Shown here piece after piece: positions 8,538 through 18,208 of a stretch of 56,566 nt of DNA. The stretch comes from Fontibacterium sp038145245. GTDB taxonomy: Bacteria > Pseudomonadota > Alphaproteobacteria > Pelagibacterales > Pelagibacteraceae. Under the pieces are notes generated by a model. It saw only the letters and a list, made by a program, of their open reading frames with translations. It searched no databases and was not told the origin of the DNA. The stretch is taken from contig JAYQPI010000004.1 in NCBI GenBank assembly GCA_038145245.1, forward strand, positions 1 through 56,566. Reading direction: 5' to 3'. The position numbers and the translations under genes were made by a program. Every line of letters starts with the position of its first letter. Within the stretch, counting starts at the first letter, position 1.

Positions 8538-8943
8538 CATAGTAAAAAAATTTATTTATCAAACCAAAGTTTATTATGAAGATACTGATGCCGGAGGAAT
8601 AGTTTATTATGCAAATTATTTAAAGTACTTTGAAAGGGCCAGAACTGAGTTAATTTATTCTCTTGGCTATAATCATAAGTATTTGAATGAAGAATTAAAA
8701 ATTAATATTGTAGTCCATAAGTTTAATATTACATATAAAAAATCTTTTAGATTTGAGGATAAAGTGACCATTGAAACGATTGTCAATAAAGTATCCAACT
8801 TAAGAATAGAAATGACACAAAACGCTTTAAGAGATAAAGAAATTATAGCTGAAGCCTTCGTAGAATTAGTCATTATAGATGAACTTGGAAAACCTAAAAT
8901 AATTTCTGAGGATTTAAAAGCAAAATTAGGCTCCTGCATATAA
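8530..8943 (+). CDS. ybgC: Tol-Pal-associated acyl-CoA thioesterase YbgC
   Basis: This hot-dog-fold 4HBT thioesterase of 137 residues hydrolyses short acyl-CoA or acyl-ACP at the inner face of the membrane. The signature VYYEDTDAGGIVYYANYLK (15-33) contains the catalytic aspartate D20, and FERART follows. It heads the classic ybgC-tolQRAB-pal-cpoB cluster. An 82-base gap with a small hairpin separates it from tolQ, so tolQ may have a separate promoter or mRNA end. Confidence 0.92.
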   Translation: MASIVKKFIYQTKVYYEDTDAGGIVYYANYLKYFERARTELIYSLGYNHKYLNEELKINIVVHKFNITYKKSFRFEDKVTIETIVNKVSNLRIEMTQNALRDKEIIAEAFVELVIIDELGKPKIISEDLKAKLGSCI

Positions 8944-8955
8944 CAAAGCGCTAGA

Positions 8956-8976
8956 TATTTGTCGCGAAGACAAATA
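8956..8976 (+). other. small RNA hairpin between ybgC and tolQ
   Basis: An 8-base inverted repeat (TATTTGTC / GACAAATA) encloses the loop GCGAA, 13 bases after the ybgC stop. No run of T follows it, so it does not look like an intrinsic terminator. It could protect or process the mRNA between ybgC and tolQ; its function is unknown. Confidence 0.4.
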
Positions 8977-9025
8977 AATGACAAGTTTTAAAATTAAAAA
9001 ACATTAAAACTAAATAAAAATAATT

Positions 9026-9673
9026 ATGAATTTTGCAGCTAGTAACTTTTCTTTTTTTTCATTATTTTTCAAAGCAGATTTTGTTGTTAAATTTGTAATT
9101 ATTATTTTAATTGCAGCCTCTGTTTATTCTTGGGCAATTATTATTGAAAAATATAAATTATTCAAAAAAATTAATGGAACATCATCATTTTTTGAGGAGC
9201 AGTTTTGGTCTTCAAAATCTGCGGACAGTTTATATAAAAAATTAGAGGATTATAATGAAGATCCTATGGCAAATGTATTTAAAGCTGGCATGGATTTTAT
9301 GATAAAAAATAAATCTAGATCTACAGCCGTTCAAGAAAGAGTTTTGCAAGCTTTGGGTAGCGCAATAGATAAAGAGATGGAAACTGTAGAGAAAAAATTA
9401 ACTTTTTTAGCTACAGTTGGATCAACAGCTCCATTTATTGGTTTATTTGGAACTGTATGGGGGATTATGAATTCATTTCAATCTATTGCTATCTCTAAAA
9501 ACACTAGTCTTGCTATTGTAGCGCCAGGAATTGCAGAAGCATTATTTGCAACAGCCTTAGGTTTGTTAGCTGCGATACCAGCAGTTGTTGCTTACAATAA
9601 GTTTACTAGTGACTCAAAAAAATATTCAACACGTTTAGAAAATTTTAGCCAATCATTTATTTCTATTACATAA
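9026..9673 (+). CDS. tolQ: Tol-Pal system proton channel subunit TolQ
   Basis: TolQ is an inner-membrane protein that with TolR uses the proton gradient to drive TolA. The 215-residue protein shows three hydrophobic segments at about 20-41, 120-150 and 160-185. The MotA/TolQ/ExbB core is clear: LTFLATVGSTAPFIGLFGT near 124-142, then VWGIMNSF and PGIAEALFATALGL. It directly abuts tolR with no intergenic base. The alternative, ExbB, is excluded by the tolR-tolA-tolB-pal context. Confidence 0.95.
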   Translation: MNFAASNFSFFSLFFKADFVVKFVIIILIAASVYSWAIIIEKYKLFKKINGTSSFFEEQFWSSKSADSLYKKLEDYNEDPMANVFKAGMDFMIKNKSRSTAVQERVLQALGSAIDKEMETVEKKLTFLATVGSTAPFIGLFGTVWGIMNSFQSIAISKNTSLAIVAPGIAEALFATALGLLAAIPAVVAYNKFTSDSKKYSTRLENFSQSFISIT

Positions 9674-10108
9674 ATGGCTTTTAAAATTCAGAACAATAGA
9701 TCTCGAAAACGAGAACCTATGAGTGAGATAAACGTTACACCATTTGTCGATGTGATGTTGGTTTTATTAATTATTTTTATGATCACAGCGCCAATGTTAA
9801 CAGCAGGTGTGTCGGTTAATTTACCCGACAGTTCAGCAAATTCATTACCTGATGATAAAGAGCCTTTGACACTTAGTATTAATGCTAAAGGAGAAACTTT
9901 TATTCAAGAAACTCAAGTGGAAACAAGTCAGTTAGTTCCTAAAATTTTAGCAATGTCAAAAAATAGAACTGATACTAGAATTTATGTAAGAGGCGATAAA
10001 GCTATAGATTATGGAAAAGTTATGGAAGTGATGGGATTGCTTTCAAGAGCTGGCTTTACAAAGGTTGCTTTAATTTCAGGACCACCGCTTTCTAAACGTA
10101 AAAAATAA
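9674..10108 (+). CDS. tolR: Tol-Pal system protein TolR
   Basis: The 144-residue ExbD/TolR-family protein has a short cytoplasmic start (SRKREPMSEINVTPFVD), one membrane helix with the proton-path aspartate in PFVDVMLVLLIIFM near 24-37, and a periplasmic domain. The motif YVRGDKAIDYGKVMEVM near 106-122 is typical. It begins immediately after the tolQ stop, indicating co-translation in the TolQ-TolR channel. Confidence 0.95.
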   Translation: MAFKIQNNRSRKREPMSEINVTPFVDVMLVLLIIFMITAPMLTAGVSVNLPDSSANSLPDDKEPLTLSINAKGETFIQETQVETSQLVPKILAMSKNRTDTRIYVRGDKAIDYGKVMEVMGLLSRAGFTKVALISGPPLSKRKK

Positions 10109-10112
10109 CTTG

Positions 10113-10919
10113 ATGCAAAAGAGCCTTAAAATTTCTTTTATAGCTCATTTTATTATTCTTATTATTAGCAGTGTCACGCTACCTTTTTTAATGGGTAGAG
10201 TGCAGGCACCTTTGGTTATATCTGTAGATCTTGTTCAAATTGGAGATAGAACAAATATTCCTTATGCACCCAAAGTCTCCGATGGAGAAAAAACTGATAA
10301 AAAAATAAAAGATAGAGTTGTAACTGGACAAGCACCGCCTAAGATCGTGCCAAAAGAAAAACCAGATGCTGTTCCTTTACCAGAAAATATAAAAAAAATT
10401 AAAGAATTATTAGAAAAAAGACAAAACCCAGTTAAAGTTGAAGAATTAAAAAAACAAACTTCTGAATTTGAAAAAAAAGAAATTTTTGATCCAAATAAGA
10501 TTTCTGCACTTATAGATAAATCTAAAAAAGACAATGCAGAAGCTAATAATAAACCAAGTTTAGAAGCTACTCAGAGCCAGCAAAAAAATATAGTCACATC
10601 TAAACTAACAATAACTCAAGAAGACGCCATTAAAGCTCAAATATTTAAATGTTGGAATATACCCATTGGACTTCCATATAATGAGAATTTAACAGTTAGA
10701 ATAAAGATTAAACTTAATCCTGACGGTTCATTAGTTAGTAGTGAAATTTTAGATCAAGCTAGAATGAGTATGACTGGACAAACATATTATAAGATATTAG
10801 CAGAGAGTGCATTGAGAGCTGTTAAATTATGCAATCCTCTTAAAGTACCCTCCAGCGGATATGAAAAGTGGAAAGAAATGCAATTAAACTTTGACGCTAA
10901 AGAAATGTTAAAAGGCTAA
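10113..10919 (+). CDS. tolA: Tol-Pal system protein TolA (TonB-like energy transducer)
   Basis: The 268-residue protein has a membrane helix near residues 8-28, a long K/E/P-rich linker (about 50-170) that would span the periplasm, and a C-terminal TolA/TonB-like domain with CWNIPIGLP, VRIKIKLNPDGSL and ESALRAVKLCNP. It carries force from TolQR to Pal-TolB. The ATG at 10113 is preferred over an in-frame TTG at 10110. The linker lacks the long alanine-rich helix of the E. coli protein and shows coiled-coil, lysine-rich stretches instead. It ends 1 base before tolB. Confidence 0.88.
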   Translation: MQKSLKISFIAHFIILIISSVTLPFLMGRVQAPLVISVDLVQIGDRTNIPYAPKVSDGEKTDKKIKDRVVTGQAPPKIVPKEKPDAVPLPENIKKIKELLEKRQNPVKVEELKKQTSEFEKKEIFDPNKISALIDKSKKDNAEANNKPSLEATQSQQKNIVTSKLTITQEDAIKAQIFKCWNIPIGLPYNENLTVRIKIKLNPDGSLVSSEILDQARMSMTGQTYYKILAESALRAVKLCNPLKVPSSGYEKWKEMQLNFDAKEMLKG

Positions 10920-10920
10920 T

Positions 10921-12261
10921 ATGAAATATAAAATTTTTACAATTTTTGCTTTATTTTTTATATTAACAGTAAAATCATTTGCGCTTGTTTCAGTTGATAT
11001 TACAAGAGGCAATTTAGATCCTTTGCCAACAGCGATCTCAGATTTTTATTTAGACTCAAAATTAAATGATAATATAAAAAAATTACAACTTGAAAGTAAA
11101 ATTCCTGAACTTATAAAAAATAATCTTTCAAGATCGGGTTTATTTTTTGCACTAGAGAAAAAATCTTTTATACAAAAACCAGAACTTGCTCATAATAAAC
11201 CAAGATTTGAAGATTGGGCTTTTATAAAAGCTCAAGTACTTGTAACTGGGAAAATTTCATTAGAAAAAGAAAATAGATTGAGAGTTGAATTTAAATTATG
11301 GGATGTCGTATCAGCAAATGAATTATCAGCTTTAGCTTTTTATACCGCACCTGATAATTGGAGAAGGGTATCTCATATGATTTCAGATAAGATTTATGAA
11401 AGATTAACAGGAGAAAAAGGTTATTTTGATACTAGAATAATTTACGTGGCTGAGAGTGGTCCAAAAGTAGATAGAAAAAAAAGATTAGCAATAATGGATC
11501 AAGATGGTTTTGGAGTAAAATATTTAACGCTAGGTAATGAATTAGTCTTAACTCCTAGATTTAACCCTACAAGTCAGCATGTAACTTATATGTCTTACTT
11601 TAAGAATTTACCTAGAGTTTACTTATTAAATCTTGAAACTGGAATCCAAGATTTAGTTGGTGATTTTCCAGGAATGACTTTTGCTCCTCGCTTTTCACCT
11701 GATGGTAAAAAAATAATCATGAGTTTTGCACAGGAAGGTAACTCTGATATTTATACAATGGATATTAAAACTAGAATTGTTGAAAAAATAACAGATCATC
11801 CTTCAATAGATACTTCGCCTTCTTATTCCCCAGATGGTTCTTATATTGCATTTAATTCTGATCGTAGTGGATTTCAGCAAATTTACACAATGAAGAGTGA
11901 TGGCTCAAACGTGAAAAGAATATCATTTGGAGAGGGACTTTATGGAACTCCAGTTTGGTCACCAAGAGGAGATTTGATTGCTTTTACCAAATTATATAGG
12001 AATAAATTTTATATAGGAGTGATGAGATCAGATGGTTCTGGTGAAAGATTATTGACGGAAAATTATTATCAAGAAGCGCCTTCATGGGCTCCCAATGGAA
12101 GAGTGCTTATATTTTACCGAGAAACTGCATCTGACAGTGGCGGAAGAGGAGGTGGAGCAAAATTATGGTCTATTGATTTAACAGGTTATAATGAAAGATT
12201 AATTCCAACTCCAACAGATGCATCAGATCCATCTTGGTCAGGATTGTTGTCTGGAAAATAA
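10921..12261 (+). CDS. tolB: periplasmic protein TolB
   Basis: TolB is a periplasmic beta-propeller protein that interacts with Pal and TolA. The 446-residue protein has a signal peptide (hydrophobic 4-20, cleavage near SFA), an N-terminal domain, then propeller repeats of the form F-x-P-x-x-x-x-I-x-F with S/T-P-x-W/Y-S-P-D-G: FAPRFSPDGKKI, DTSPSYSPDGSYIAF, GTPVWSPRGDLIAF and EAPSWAPNGRVLIF. These are the classical TolB motifs. It lies between tolA and pal. Confidence 0.95.
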   Translation: MKYKIFTIFALFFILTVKSFALVSVDITRGNLDPLPTAISDFYLDSKLNDNIKKLQLESKIPELIKNNLSRSGLFFALEKKSFIQKPELAHNKPRFEDWAFIKAQVLVTGKISLEKENRLRVEFKLWDVVSANELSALAFYTAPDNWRRVSHMISDKIYERLTGEKGYFDTRIIYVAESGPKVDRKKRLAIMDQDGFGVKYLTLGNELVLTPRFNPTSQHVTYMSYFKNLPRVYLLNLETGIQDLVGDFPGMTFAPRFSPDGKKIIMSFAQEGNSDIYTMDIKTRIVEKITDHPSIDTSPSYSPDGSYIAFNSDRSGFQQIYTMKSDGSNVKRISFGEGLYGTPVWSPRGDLIAFTKLYRNKFYIGVMRSDGSGERLLTENYYQEAPSWAPNGRVLIFYRETASDSGGRGGGAKLWSIDLTGYNERLIPTPTDASDPSWSGLLSGK

Positions 12262-12343
12262 TTAAATTATTAGTTGCATTAACTTATTTATTGAATTAAC
12301 AAAAGAATTTGAAAAATAATAAAAATAATGGAAGGAAATAGTA

Positions 12344-12820
12344 ATGTTATCAAACAATCTAGGTAAAGTTGCTCTAAGTCTCGTAGTAGCTTTATTTTTA
12401 GGTGCTTGTGCAACACAACAAGCAACAACAACAACAAAAAGTGATGATGCTTATACTGGAACAGAAACAGTTAAATTCTTAGCTGATGGAGTGCCAGATA
12501 GAGTATTTTTTGCAACTAACAAATCAGAATTGACTTCAGCTGCAACTGCAACTCTTGCAAAACAAGCTACATATTTAAAAGCAAACCCAACTTTAAATGT
12601 GGTTCTTGAAGGTCACGCCGATGAAAGAGGAACAAGAGAATACAACTTGGCCCTTGGCGAAAGAAGAGCAACAGCAGCTAAAAACTTCTTAATCAGCAAT
12701 GGTATTGCTGCAAATAGAATTAAGGTTATTAGCTACGGTAAAGAAAAACCTGCTAATCCAGCTTCAAACGTTTTGGCATGGTCGCAAAACCGAAGAGCTG
12801 TAACAGTTAAAACTAACTAA
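12344..12820 (+). CDS. pal: peptidoglycan-associated lipoprotein Pal
   Basis: Pal anchors the outer membrane to peptidoglycan. The 158-residue protein has a lipoprotein signal with lipobox LGAC (C22), then an OmpA-like domain with FFATNKSEL, LEGHADERGTREYNLALGERRA and QNRRAV (longer run split here: LEGHADERGT, REYNLALGERR). The peptidoglycan-binding D and R positions are kept. An 82-base upstream gap, a good ribosome site (GGAAGGAAA) and a strong terminator downstream suggest Pal can be expressed as a separate, abundant message. A close paralogue lies at 24471-24947. Confidence 0.96.
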   Translation: MLSNNLGKVALSLVVALFLGACATQQATTTTKSDDAYTGTETVKFLADGVPDRVFFATNKSELTSAATATLAKQATYLKANPTLNVVLEGHADERGTREYNLALGERRATAAKNFLISNGIAANRIKVISYGKEKPANPASNVLAWSQNRRAVTVKTN

Positions 12821-12835
12821 TATTAAAAACTTTAT

Positions 12836-12874
12836 AAAAGACCCTAATGATAAACTCATTAGGGTCTTTTTTTT
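12836..12874 (+). terminator. intrinsic terminator after pal
   Basis: A perfect 15-base inverted repeat (AAAAGACCCTAATGA / TCATTAGGGTCTTTT) with loop TAAAC is followed by an unbroken run of T. It lies 15 bases after the pal stop and should end transcripts from the tol-pal operon before cpoB. This is one of only two clear intrinsic terminators found in the window. Confidence 0.93.
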
Positions 12875-12903
12875 GCCATTTAAATTAAATACAATAAATA
12901 AGA

Positions 12904-13887
12904 ATGTTTTTTAAAAAAAACTTTTTACTAAAAATCATAATTATTTTCTTTTTTGCGAAATTTGCTTATGCGCAACAAGATAATAAAACAAATGAATTAT
13001 TAGATAGATTAGAAAAGATTCAAAAAGATATTCAAACCTTAGAGAAAGCTGTTTATAGTAAAAATGCTGCTTTACCTTCAGATAATATTGCGGTCAACGA
13101 AGCTTTAACTAGACAATTAGCTAAAATTTCAGAACTGGAAAAGCAAATACAGCAAATGACATCAAAGTTTGAAGAAAATAATTATAAACTTCAGCAGTTG
13201 TCAGATCGGTTAAATAAAGTTTCAAATGATAATCAATTAAGATTTCAACAATTAGAAAATAATAAAATTATTAGTGAAAAAGTAAGCGCTCCTAAAGAAG
13301 TTACAATAGAAAATAATATTCCGCCTGTTAAAAAAAATGAAACTAATATTTTAAATTCTGAAGAAGTTATAATCGAAGAAGAGATTAACTCAGAAAAAGA
13401 AAAAGTTAATCAAGACCAAGAAAAAGTAACCGAGTCTGAAAATATAAAATTAAAAGAAAAAGTTAATAAACCTAAAACAAAAATTTTGCCAAAAGCTTCA
13501 ACTGCTGAACAATATAAATATGCAATGAATATCATGAAAAATGGAGATTTTGAAAAAGCTGAGACTGCTTTTAAAGAATTTGTAGATACTCATCCAAAGC
13601 ATGAACTCGCAGGAAGCGCACAATTTTGGTATGCGGAAACATTTTACATAAGACAACTTTATGATGACGCTGCGACAGCTTTTTTAGACGGTTATCAAAA
13701 ATATCCTAATAGTCCAAAAGCTCCAGAGAATTTATTAAAATTAGGCGTCACTCTTGCAGAACTTGGTGAAATTGAACAAGGTTGTAAGATGATTATTAAT
13801 TTAAAAAAAGCATATCCTAAGACTGATGCTGCAATTTTACAAAAATCATCTTATGAAAAGAAAAGATTTAATTGTGGTAAATCTTAA
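12904..13887 (+). CDS. cpoB: Tol-Pal-associated coordinator CpoB (YbgF)
   Basis: This periplasmic protein links Tol-Pal constriction with septal peptidoglycan synthesis. The 327-residue protein has a signal peptide (hydrophobic 6-22, cleavage near AYA), an N-terminal coiled coil (30-125), a variable E/K-rich linker (130-195) and a C-terminal TPR region with AEQYKYAMNIMKNGDFEKAE, FWYAETFYIRQLYDDAA and KAPENLLKLGVTLAELGE. The order coiled coil plus TPR is the CpoB layout. It is 30 bases beyond the pal terminator and its end overlaps tilS. Confidence 0.9.
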   Translation: MFFKKNFLLKIIIIFFFAKFAYAQQDNKTNELLDRLEKIQKDIQTLEKAVYSKNAALPSDNIAVNEALTRQLAKISELEKQIQQMTSKFEENNYKLQQLSDRLNKVSNDNQLRFQQLENNKIISEKVSAPKEVTIENNIPPVKKNETNILNSEEVIIEEEINSEKEKVNQDQEKVTESENIKLKEKVNKPKTKILPKASTAEQYKYAMNIMKNGDFEKAETAFKEFVDTHPKHELAGSAQFWYAETFYIRQLYDDAATAFLDGYQKYPNSPKAPENLLKLGVTLAELGEIEQGCKMIINLKKAYPKTDAAILQKSSYEKKRFNCGKS

Positions 13888-15184
13888 GCTATTAGAAGTT
13901 AAAAAAATAAATCAGATTTATTTTCATTTCAGAGAAAAAATTTCATCTTTTGTTGGCAAAGAAAAATTTGCTATTGCGGTATCCGGAGGTAGCGATAGTT
14001 TGGCTTTAAGTGTGCTTGCAAAGTTGTATTCATTAGAGAATGATAATGATTTTGTTGCTTTAATTATTGATCATAAATTAAGAAAAAATTCTACTAATGA
14101 AGCAAAACAAACTTATTTAAATTTAACAAAAAATAAGATCAAAGCGAAAATTTTAAGTTATCAGGGTAAAAGATTTTTTTCTAATATCCAAAAAAAAGCT
14201 AGAGATTTACGATATGATTTGTTTGAGAAATATTGTGAAAAAAATAAAATTAAATTTCTAATTCTTGCCCATCATCAAGATGATTTAATTGAAAATTTTT
14301 ATATAAGATTAATTAGAGGCAGCGGTATAAAAGGCTTAACATCATTACAAAATATTTTTGAATTTAACAAAAATTTTTATCTTTTAAGACCTTTATTAAA
14401 TTTTAATAAACAAGAATTATTAAATGTGACTAAAGCATCTTATTCATCATGGATTAAAGACCCATCAAATAAAAATGATAAATTTTTAAGAGTTAGAATT
14501 AGAAAAATCCAAAGCAAATTGCAGAAAGAAGGATTTGACCCAAAACGTATTATTAAAACTATTGAAAATCTTAATACTGCAAAGAATTCACTAGAATTTT
14601 ATATTTTTAAATCAGAAAAAAAGTATCTAAATTTTTATAAAGAAGGTTATGCAACTCTTAAGTCTTCTATTTTTAAAAATGAAGCACAAGAAGTAATTTT
14701 TAGAACTCTTATTAAAGCAATTCATTTTGTTTCTGGCGAATATTATCCGCCAAGATCGGACAGTTTAAAAACTTTAATGAAAAATTTATCGACAAAATCT
14801 TATAAATCATCAACTTTAGGAGGATGCTTAATTGAAAAAAATAAAAATTTAATTTCATTTTTTAGAGAAGATAGAAATGTTGCCGTTGAAACTTTAAATA
14901 AAGTAAAACAAAAAAAAAATTGGGATGATCGTTTTTTAGTTTGTAAAAATTTTAACAATCAACAACAATTTGTTGTCAAAAGATTAGGAACTGATGGGAT
15001 TGAATATTTAAAAAAAAATAAATTCAATTATATGAGCAAGATTCCAGCACAAGCAAAAAAAACTTTACCGTCTTTTTGGAATAATAATGGGGAATTGTTA
15101 TTTGTTCCTTTCCTTAATTTTAAGAACAGAAAATACAATATAAAAAATGATAGTTTTGCAGTAACTTATCTCAGATTTATTTGA
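13853..15184 (+). CDS. tilS: tRNA(Ile)-lysidine synthetase TilS
   Basis: TilS converts C34 of tRNA-Ile(CAU) to lysidine so that it reads AUA, a codon used heavily in an AT-rich genome. The P-loop signature SGGSDSLALSVLA appears near residue 41 of this start, followed by DHKLR, KARDLRYD, LAHHQDDLIENF and RLIRGSGIKGL. I start at the ATG at 13853, which overlaps cpoB by 35 bases; a longer ATG at 13826 and a GTG at 13874 in the same frame are alternatives. The C-terminal domain is AT-driven and less conserved. It precedes ftsH as in many bacteria. Confidence 0.92.
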   Translation: MKRKDLIVVNLKLLEVKKINQIYFHFREKISSFVGKEKFAIAVSGGSDSLALSVLAKLYSLENDNDFVALIIDHKLRKNSTNEAKQTYLNLTKNKIKAKILSYQGKRFFSNIQKKARDLRYDLFEKYCEKNKIKFLILAHHQDDLIENFYIRLIRGSGIKGLTSLQNIFEFNKNFYLLRPLLNFNKQELLNVTKASYSSWIKDPSNKNDKFLRVRIRKIQSKLQKEGFDPKRIIKTIENLNTAKNSLEFYIFKSEKKYLNFYKEGYATLKSSIFKNEAQEVIFRTLIKAIHFVSGEYYPPRSDSLKTLMKNLSTKSYKSSTLGGCLIEKNKNLISFFREDRNVAVETLNKVKQKKNWDDRFLVCKNFNNQQQFVVKRLGTDGIEYLKKNKFNYMSKIPAQAKKTLPSFWNNNGELLFVPFLNFKNRKYNIKNDSFAVTYLRFI

Positions 15185-15227
15185 GAATAGTACTTGTTTA
15201 ATTTAAAATAATGACTACTTTTAAAGT

Positions 15228-17126
15228 ATGAATTTGCGTAATTTAATGATGTGGGGCGTAATCGTTCTACTCGTTTTAGGACTATATAATCTTTTTCAAA
15301 ATCCAGGTTCAATTACTGGTAAAACTGAAATGCCTTTTTCTACTTTCTTAACAGAAGTAGACAAAGGTAACGTTGCATCAGTTGACATTAGAGGAAATGA
15401 AATTTCAGGAAGTTTTAGAGATGGCAAAGGTTTTAAAACTTATTCTCCAAATTATCCAAATCTAGTAGAAAAATTATCAGCAAAAGGTGTTTCAATTACT
15501 GCTGGACCTAGAGAAGAAAAGGGACCTTCATTGTGGGGAGTAATATTATCATGGTTTCCGATGTTGCTACTTATTGGAGTGTGGATATTTTTCATGCGTC
15601 AGATGCAAGGTGGCAAAGGTGGAGCTATGGGATTTGGAAGGTCTAAAGCAAAATTACTAACTGAGGCTCATGGTAGAGTAACATTCCAAGATGTTGCTGG
15701 AGTTGAAGAGGCAAAAGAAGAATTAGAAGAAATTGTTCATTTTTTAAAAGACCCTAGAAAATTTCAAAAATTAGGAGGAAGAATTCCAAAAGGCGCTTTA
15801 CTTGTGGGACCTCCAGGAACTGGTAAGACTTTATTAGCAAGAGCAATTGCCGGAGAAGCAAATGTTCCTTTCTTTACAATTTCAGGTTCAGACTTTGTAG
15901 AAATGTTTGTTGGAGTTGGAGCATCTAGAGTTAGAGATATGTTTGAACAAGGAAAAAAGAGCGCTCCTTGTATTATATTCATAGATGAGATTGATGCTGT
16001 TGGTAGAAGTAGAGGTGCTGGATTAGGCGGTGGTAACGATGAGAGAGAACAAACATTAAATCAGCTGCTTGTTGAAATGGATGGATTTGAAACTAATGAT
16101 GGAGTGATTTTAATTGCTGCAACAAACAGACCAGATGTTTTAGATCCTGCTTTACTGAGACCAGGTCGTTTTGATAGACAAGTTGTTGTATCTAACCCAG
16201 ATATTATTGGCAGAGAAGCTATTTTAAAAGTTCATCTTAAAAAGATTACAACTGGTCCAGACGTAAATCCCAAAGTTATAGCAAGAGGTACGCCTGGTTT
16301 TTCAGGTGCCGATCTTGCAAATATTGTTAATGAATCCGCTTTGCTTGCTGCAAGAAAAAATAAAAGAATTGTTACTATGTCTGATCTTGAAGAAGCTAAA
16401 GATAAAGTCATGATGGGGGCAGAAAGAAGATCTATGATCATGACAGAAGAAGAAAAAACTTTAACTGCTTATCATGAAGGCGGACATGCAGTTGTCGCTT
16501 TATATGAGCAAACTTCTGATCCAATTCATAAAGCAACAATTATTCCAAGAGGCAGAGCTTTAGGTATGGTAATGAGACTTCCAGAAAGAGATCAATTGTC
16601 TGTAACCAGAGAAAAAATGTACGGAGATATTTCTGTTGCAATGGGAGGAAGAATTGCTGAGGAAATGATTTTTGGTTATGACAAAGTTACCTCTGGAGCA
16701 TCATCTGACATCGAAATGGTAACAAAAATGGCAAAAAATATGGTCACAAGATATGGAATGAGTGATCAATTAGGACCTATTGCTTATCAAGAAAATGAAG
16801 AAGAAGTATTTTTAGGAAGATCTGTTTCTAGACAGCAAAACGTTTCAGAAGAAACGGCTAAAAAAATTGATGCTGAAGTTAAAAAAATTGTCGAGTCCGG
16901 ATATACAAGAGCTAAAAAAATATTATCCGAGAAAATTGACGACCTTCATAAAGTTGCAAAAGCTTTATTAACATATGAAACGTTATCAGGTGAAGAAATT
17001 AAGAAAATAGTTTTTGAAAATATTTATCCAAAACGTCTATCTGCAAAAGAAGAGGTTAGTACCACTAAGAAAAAATTAGGTAGCGCTTTAGGAACGATAG
17101 GTTTAAAGCCTAATACGCAAAGTTAA
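15228..17126 (+). CDS. ftsH: membrane ATP-dependent zinc metalloprotease FtsH
   Basis: FtsH degrades membrane and regulatory proteins, including sigma-32 in E. coli, whose homologue rpoH is at 21660. The 632-residue protein has two N-terminal membrane helices (about 5-22 and 101-124), Walker A LVGPPGTGKT near 188, Walker B FIDEIDAVG near 247, the second-region-of-homology segment ATNRPDVLDPALLRPGRFD, and the zinc site HEGGH near 417 with the third ligand in SGASSDIEMVT. All catalytic residues look intact. It sits between tilS and folP. Confidence 0.97.
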   Translation: MNLRNLMMWGVIVLLVLGLYNLFQNPGSITGKTEMPFSTFLTEVDKGNVASVDIRGNEISGSFRDGKGFKTYSPNYPNLVEKLSAKGVSITAGPREEKGPSLWGVILSWFPMLLLIGVWIFFMRQMQGGKGGAMGFGRSKAKLLTEAHGRVTFQDVAGVEEAKEELEEIVHFLKDPRKFQKLGGRIPKGALLVGPPGTGKTLLARAIAGEANVPFFTISGSDFVEMFVGVGASRVRDMFEQGKKSAPCIIFIDEIDAVGRSRGAGLGGGNDEREQTLNQLLVEMDGFETNDGVILIAATNRPDVLDPALLRPGRFDRQVVVSNPDIIGREAILKVHLKKITTGPDVNPKVIARGTPGFSGADLANIVNESALLAARKNKRIVTMSDLEEAKDKVMMGAERRSMIMTEEEKTLTAYHEGGHAVVALYEQTSDPIHKATIIPRGRALGMVMRLPERDQLSVTREKMYGDISVAMGGRIAEEMIFGYDKVTSGASSDIEMVTKMAKNMVTRYGMSDQLGPIAYQENEEEVFLGRSVSRQQNVSEETAKKIDAEVKKIVESGYTRAKKILSEKIDDLHKVAKALLTYETLSGEEIKKIVFENIYPKRLSAKEEVSTTKKKLGSALGTIGLKPNTQS

Positions 17127-17141
17127 TCTAACTTTTCTTCC

Positions 17142-18206
17142 ATGAAGGGCACTTATATAAGGCCAACAAATATAGTTTATGGCCAAAAGGCCAATTATTT
17201 TATTCAAAATGGAACAGCCAAAAGTCTTTGCGGACTTGAAAATTTGGGATTTTTATCAGTAGAAATTTTAAAAAGACAATCAGATTCAAATATAGTTGAA
17301 GAATATAGTGTTCAAGAAATAGAAAATTTAGAATTTAAAAATGAAATACAAAGTGATTTGGATAAAATAACATTCAAAAGGAGTAATATTTTAAATTTAG
17401 ATCTTAAAAATCCTATTTTAATGGGAGTCTTAAATGTTACTCCAGACAGTTTTTCTGATGGAGGAAAATATAATAATACTTTTAGAGCACTTGATCATGT
17501 AAAAGACATGATAGACTTTGGAGCACATATTATTGATGTTGGTGGAGAGTCGACAAGACCTGGTGCTAAATCAGTTAGCGAGCAAGATGAAATAGCAAGA
17601 GTATCAGACACAATTCAATTAATAAAAAATAAATATCCAAAACAATTAGTTTCAATAGACACAAGAAAATCTAAAGTTATGCAACATGGATTAAGTATTG
17701 GAGTTGATATAATTAATGATGTTTCTGCATTAGATTTCGATGAACAATCTTATCAAGTTGTAAAAGATTCTGGAAAACCAATTATTTTAAATCATTCACA
17801 AGGTATACCGGAGAATATGCAAAATAATCCAACTTATGAAAATGTGTTACTAGATATCTTTGATTATTTTGAGAAAAAAATTAAATTTTTAAAAGATAAT
17901 GGAATTAAAGATGAACAAATTATTATTGATCCAGGAATTGGTTTTGGAAAAACTTTAGAACATAACTTAGAAATTATTTCTAAGATTTCACTTTTTCATA
18001 GTTTAGGTTATCCGATAATGGTGGGGCCTTCGCGAAAAAGTTTTATAGGTAAAATTATGGGAGAAAAAGATAATCCTCAAAGATTAGGGGGCACAATTGG
18101 CTCTGTTTTGTATTCTTATTTACAAGGTATTCAGCTATTTAGAGTTCATGATATACAAGAAACCAACGAAGCTCTTAAAGTTTATTCACAATTTTTAAAA
18201 AAATAA
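17142..18206 (+). CDS. folP: dihydropteroate synthase
   Basis: It condenses the pterin pyrophosphate with p-aminobenzoate in folate synthesis. The TIM-barrel core starts near residue 89 with MGVLNVTPDSFSDGG, followed by GAHIIDVGGESTRPGA, SIDTRKSKV, INDVSA, IIDPGIGFGKT and VGPSRKSFIG. The 354 residues include about 85 extra N-terminal residues before the barrel; such extensions occur in alphaproteobacterial DHPS but I see no known domain in this one. It is 15 bases after ftsH and 2 bases before glmM. Confidence 0.95.
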   Translation: MKGTYIRPTNIVYGQKANYFIQNGTAKSLCGLENLGFLSVEILKRQSDSNIVEEYSVQEIENLEFKNEIQSDLDKITFKRSNILNLDLKNPILMGVLNVTPDSFSDGGKYNNTFRALDHVKDMIDFGAHIIDVGGESTRPGAKSVSEQDEIARVSDTIQLIKNKYPKQLVSIDTRKSKVMQHGLSIGVDIINDVSALDFDEQSYQVVKDSGKPIILNHSQGIPENMQNNPTYENVLLDIFDYFEKKIKFLKDNGIKDEQIIIDPGIGFGKTLEHNLEIISKISLFHSLGYPIMVGPSRKSFIGKIMGEKDNPQRLGGTIGSVLYSYLQGIQLFRVHDIQETNEALKVYSQFLKK

Positions 18207-18208
18207 TA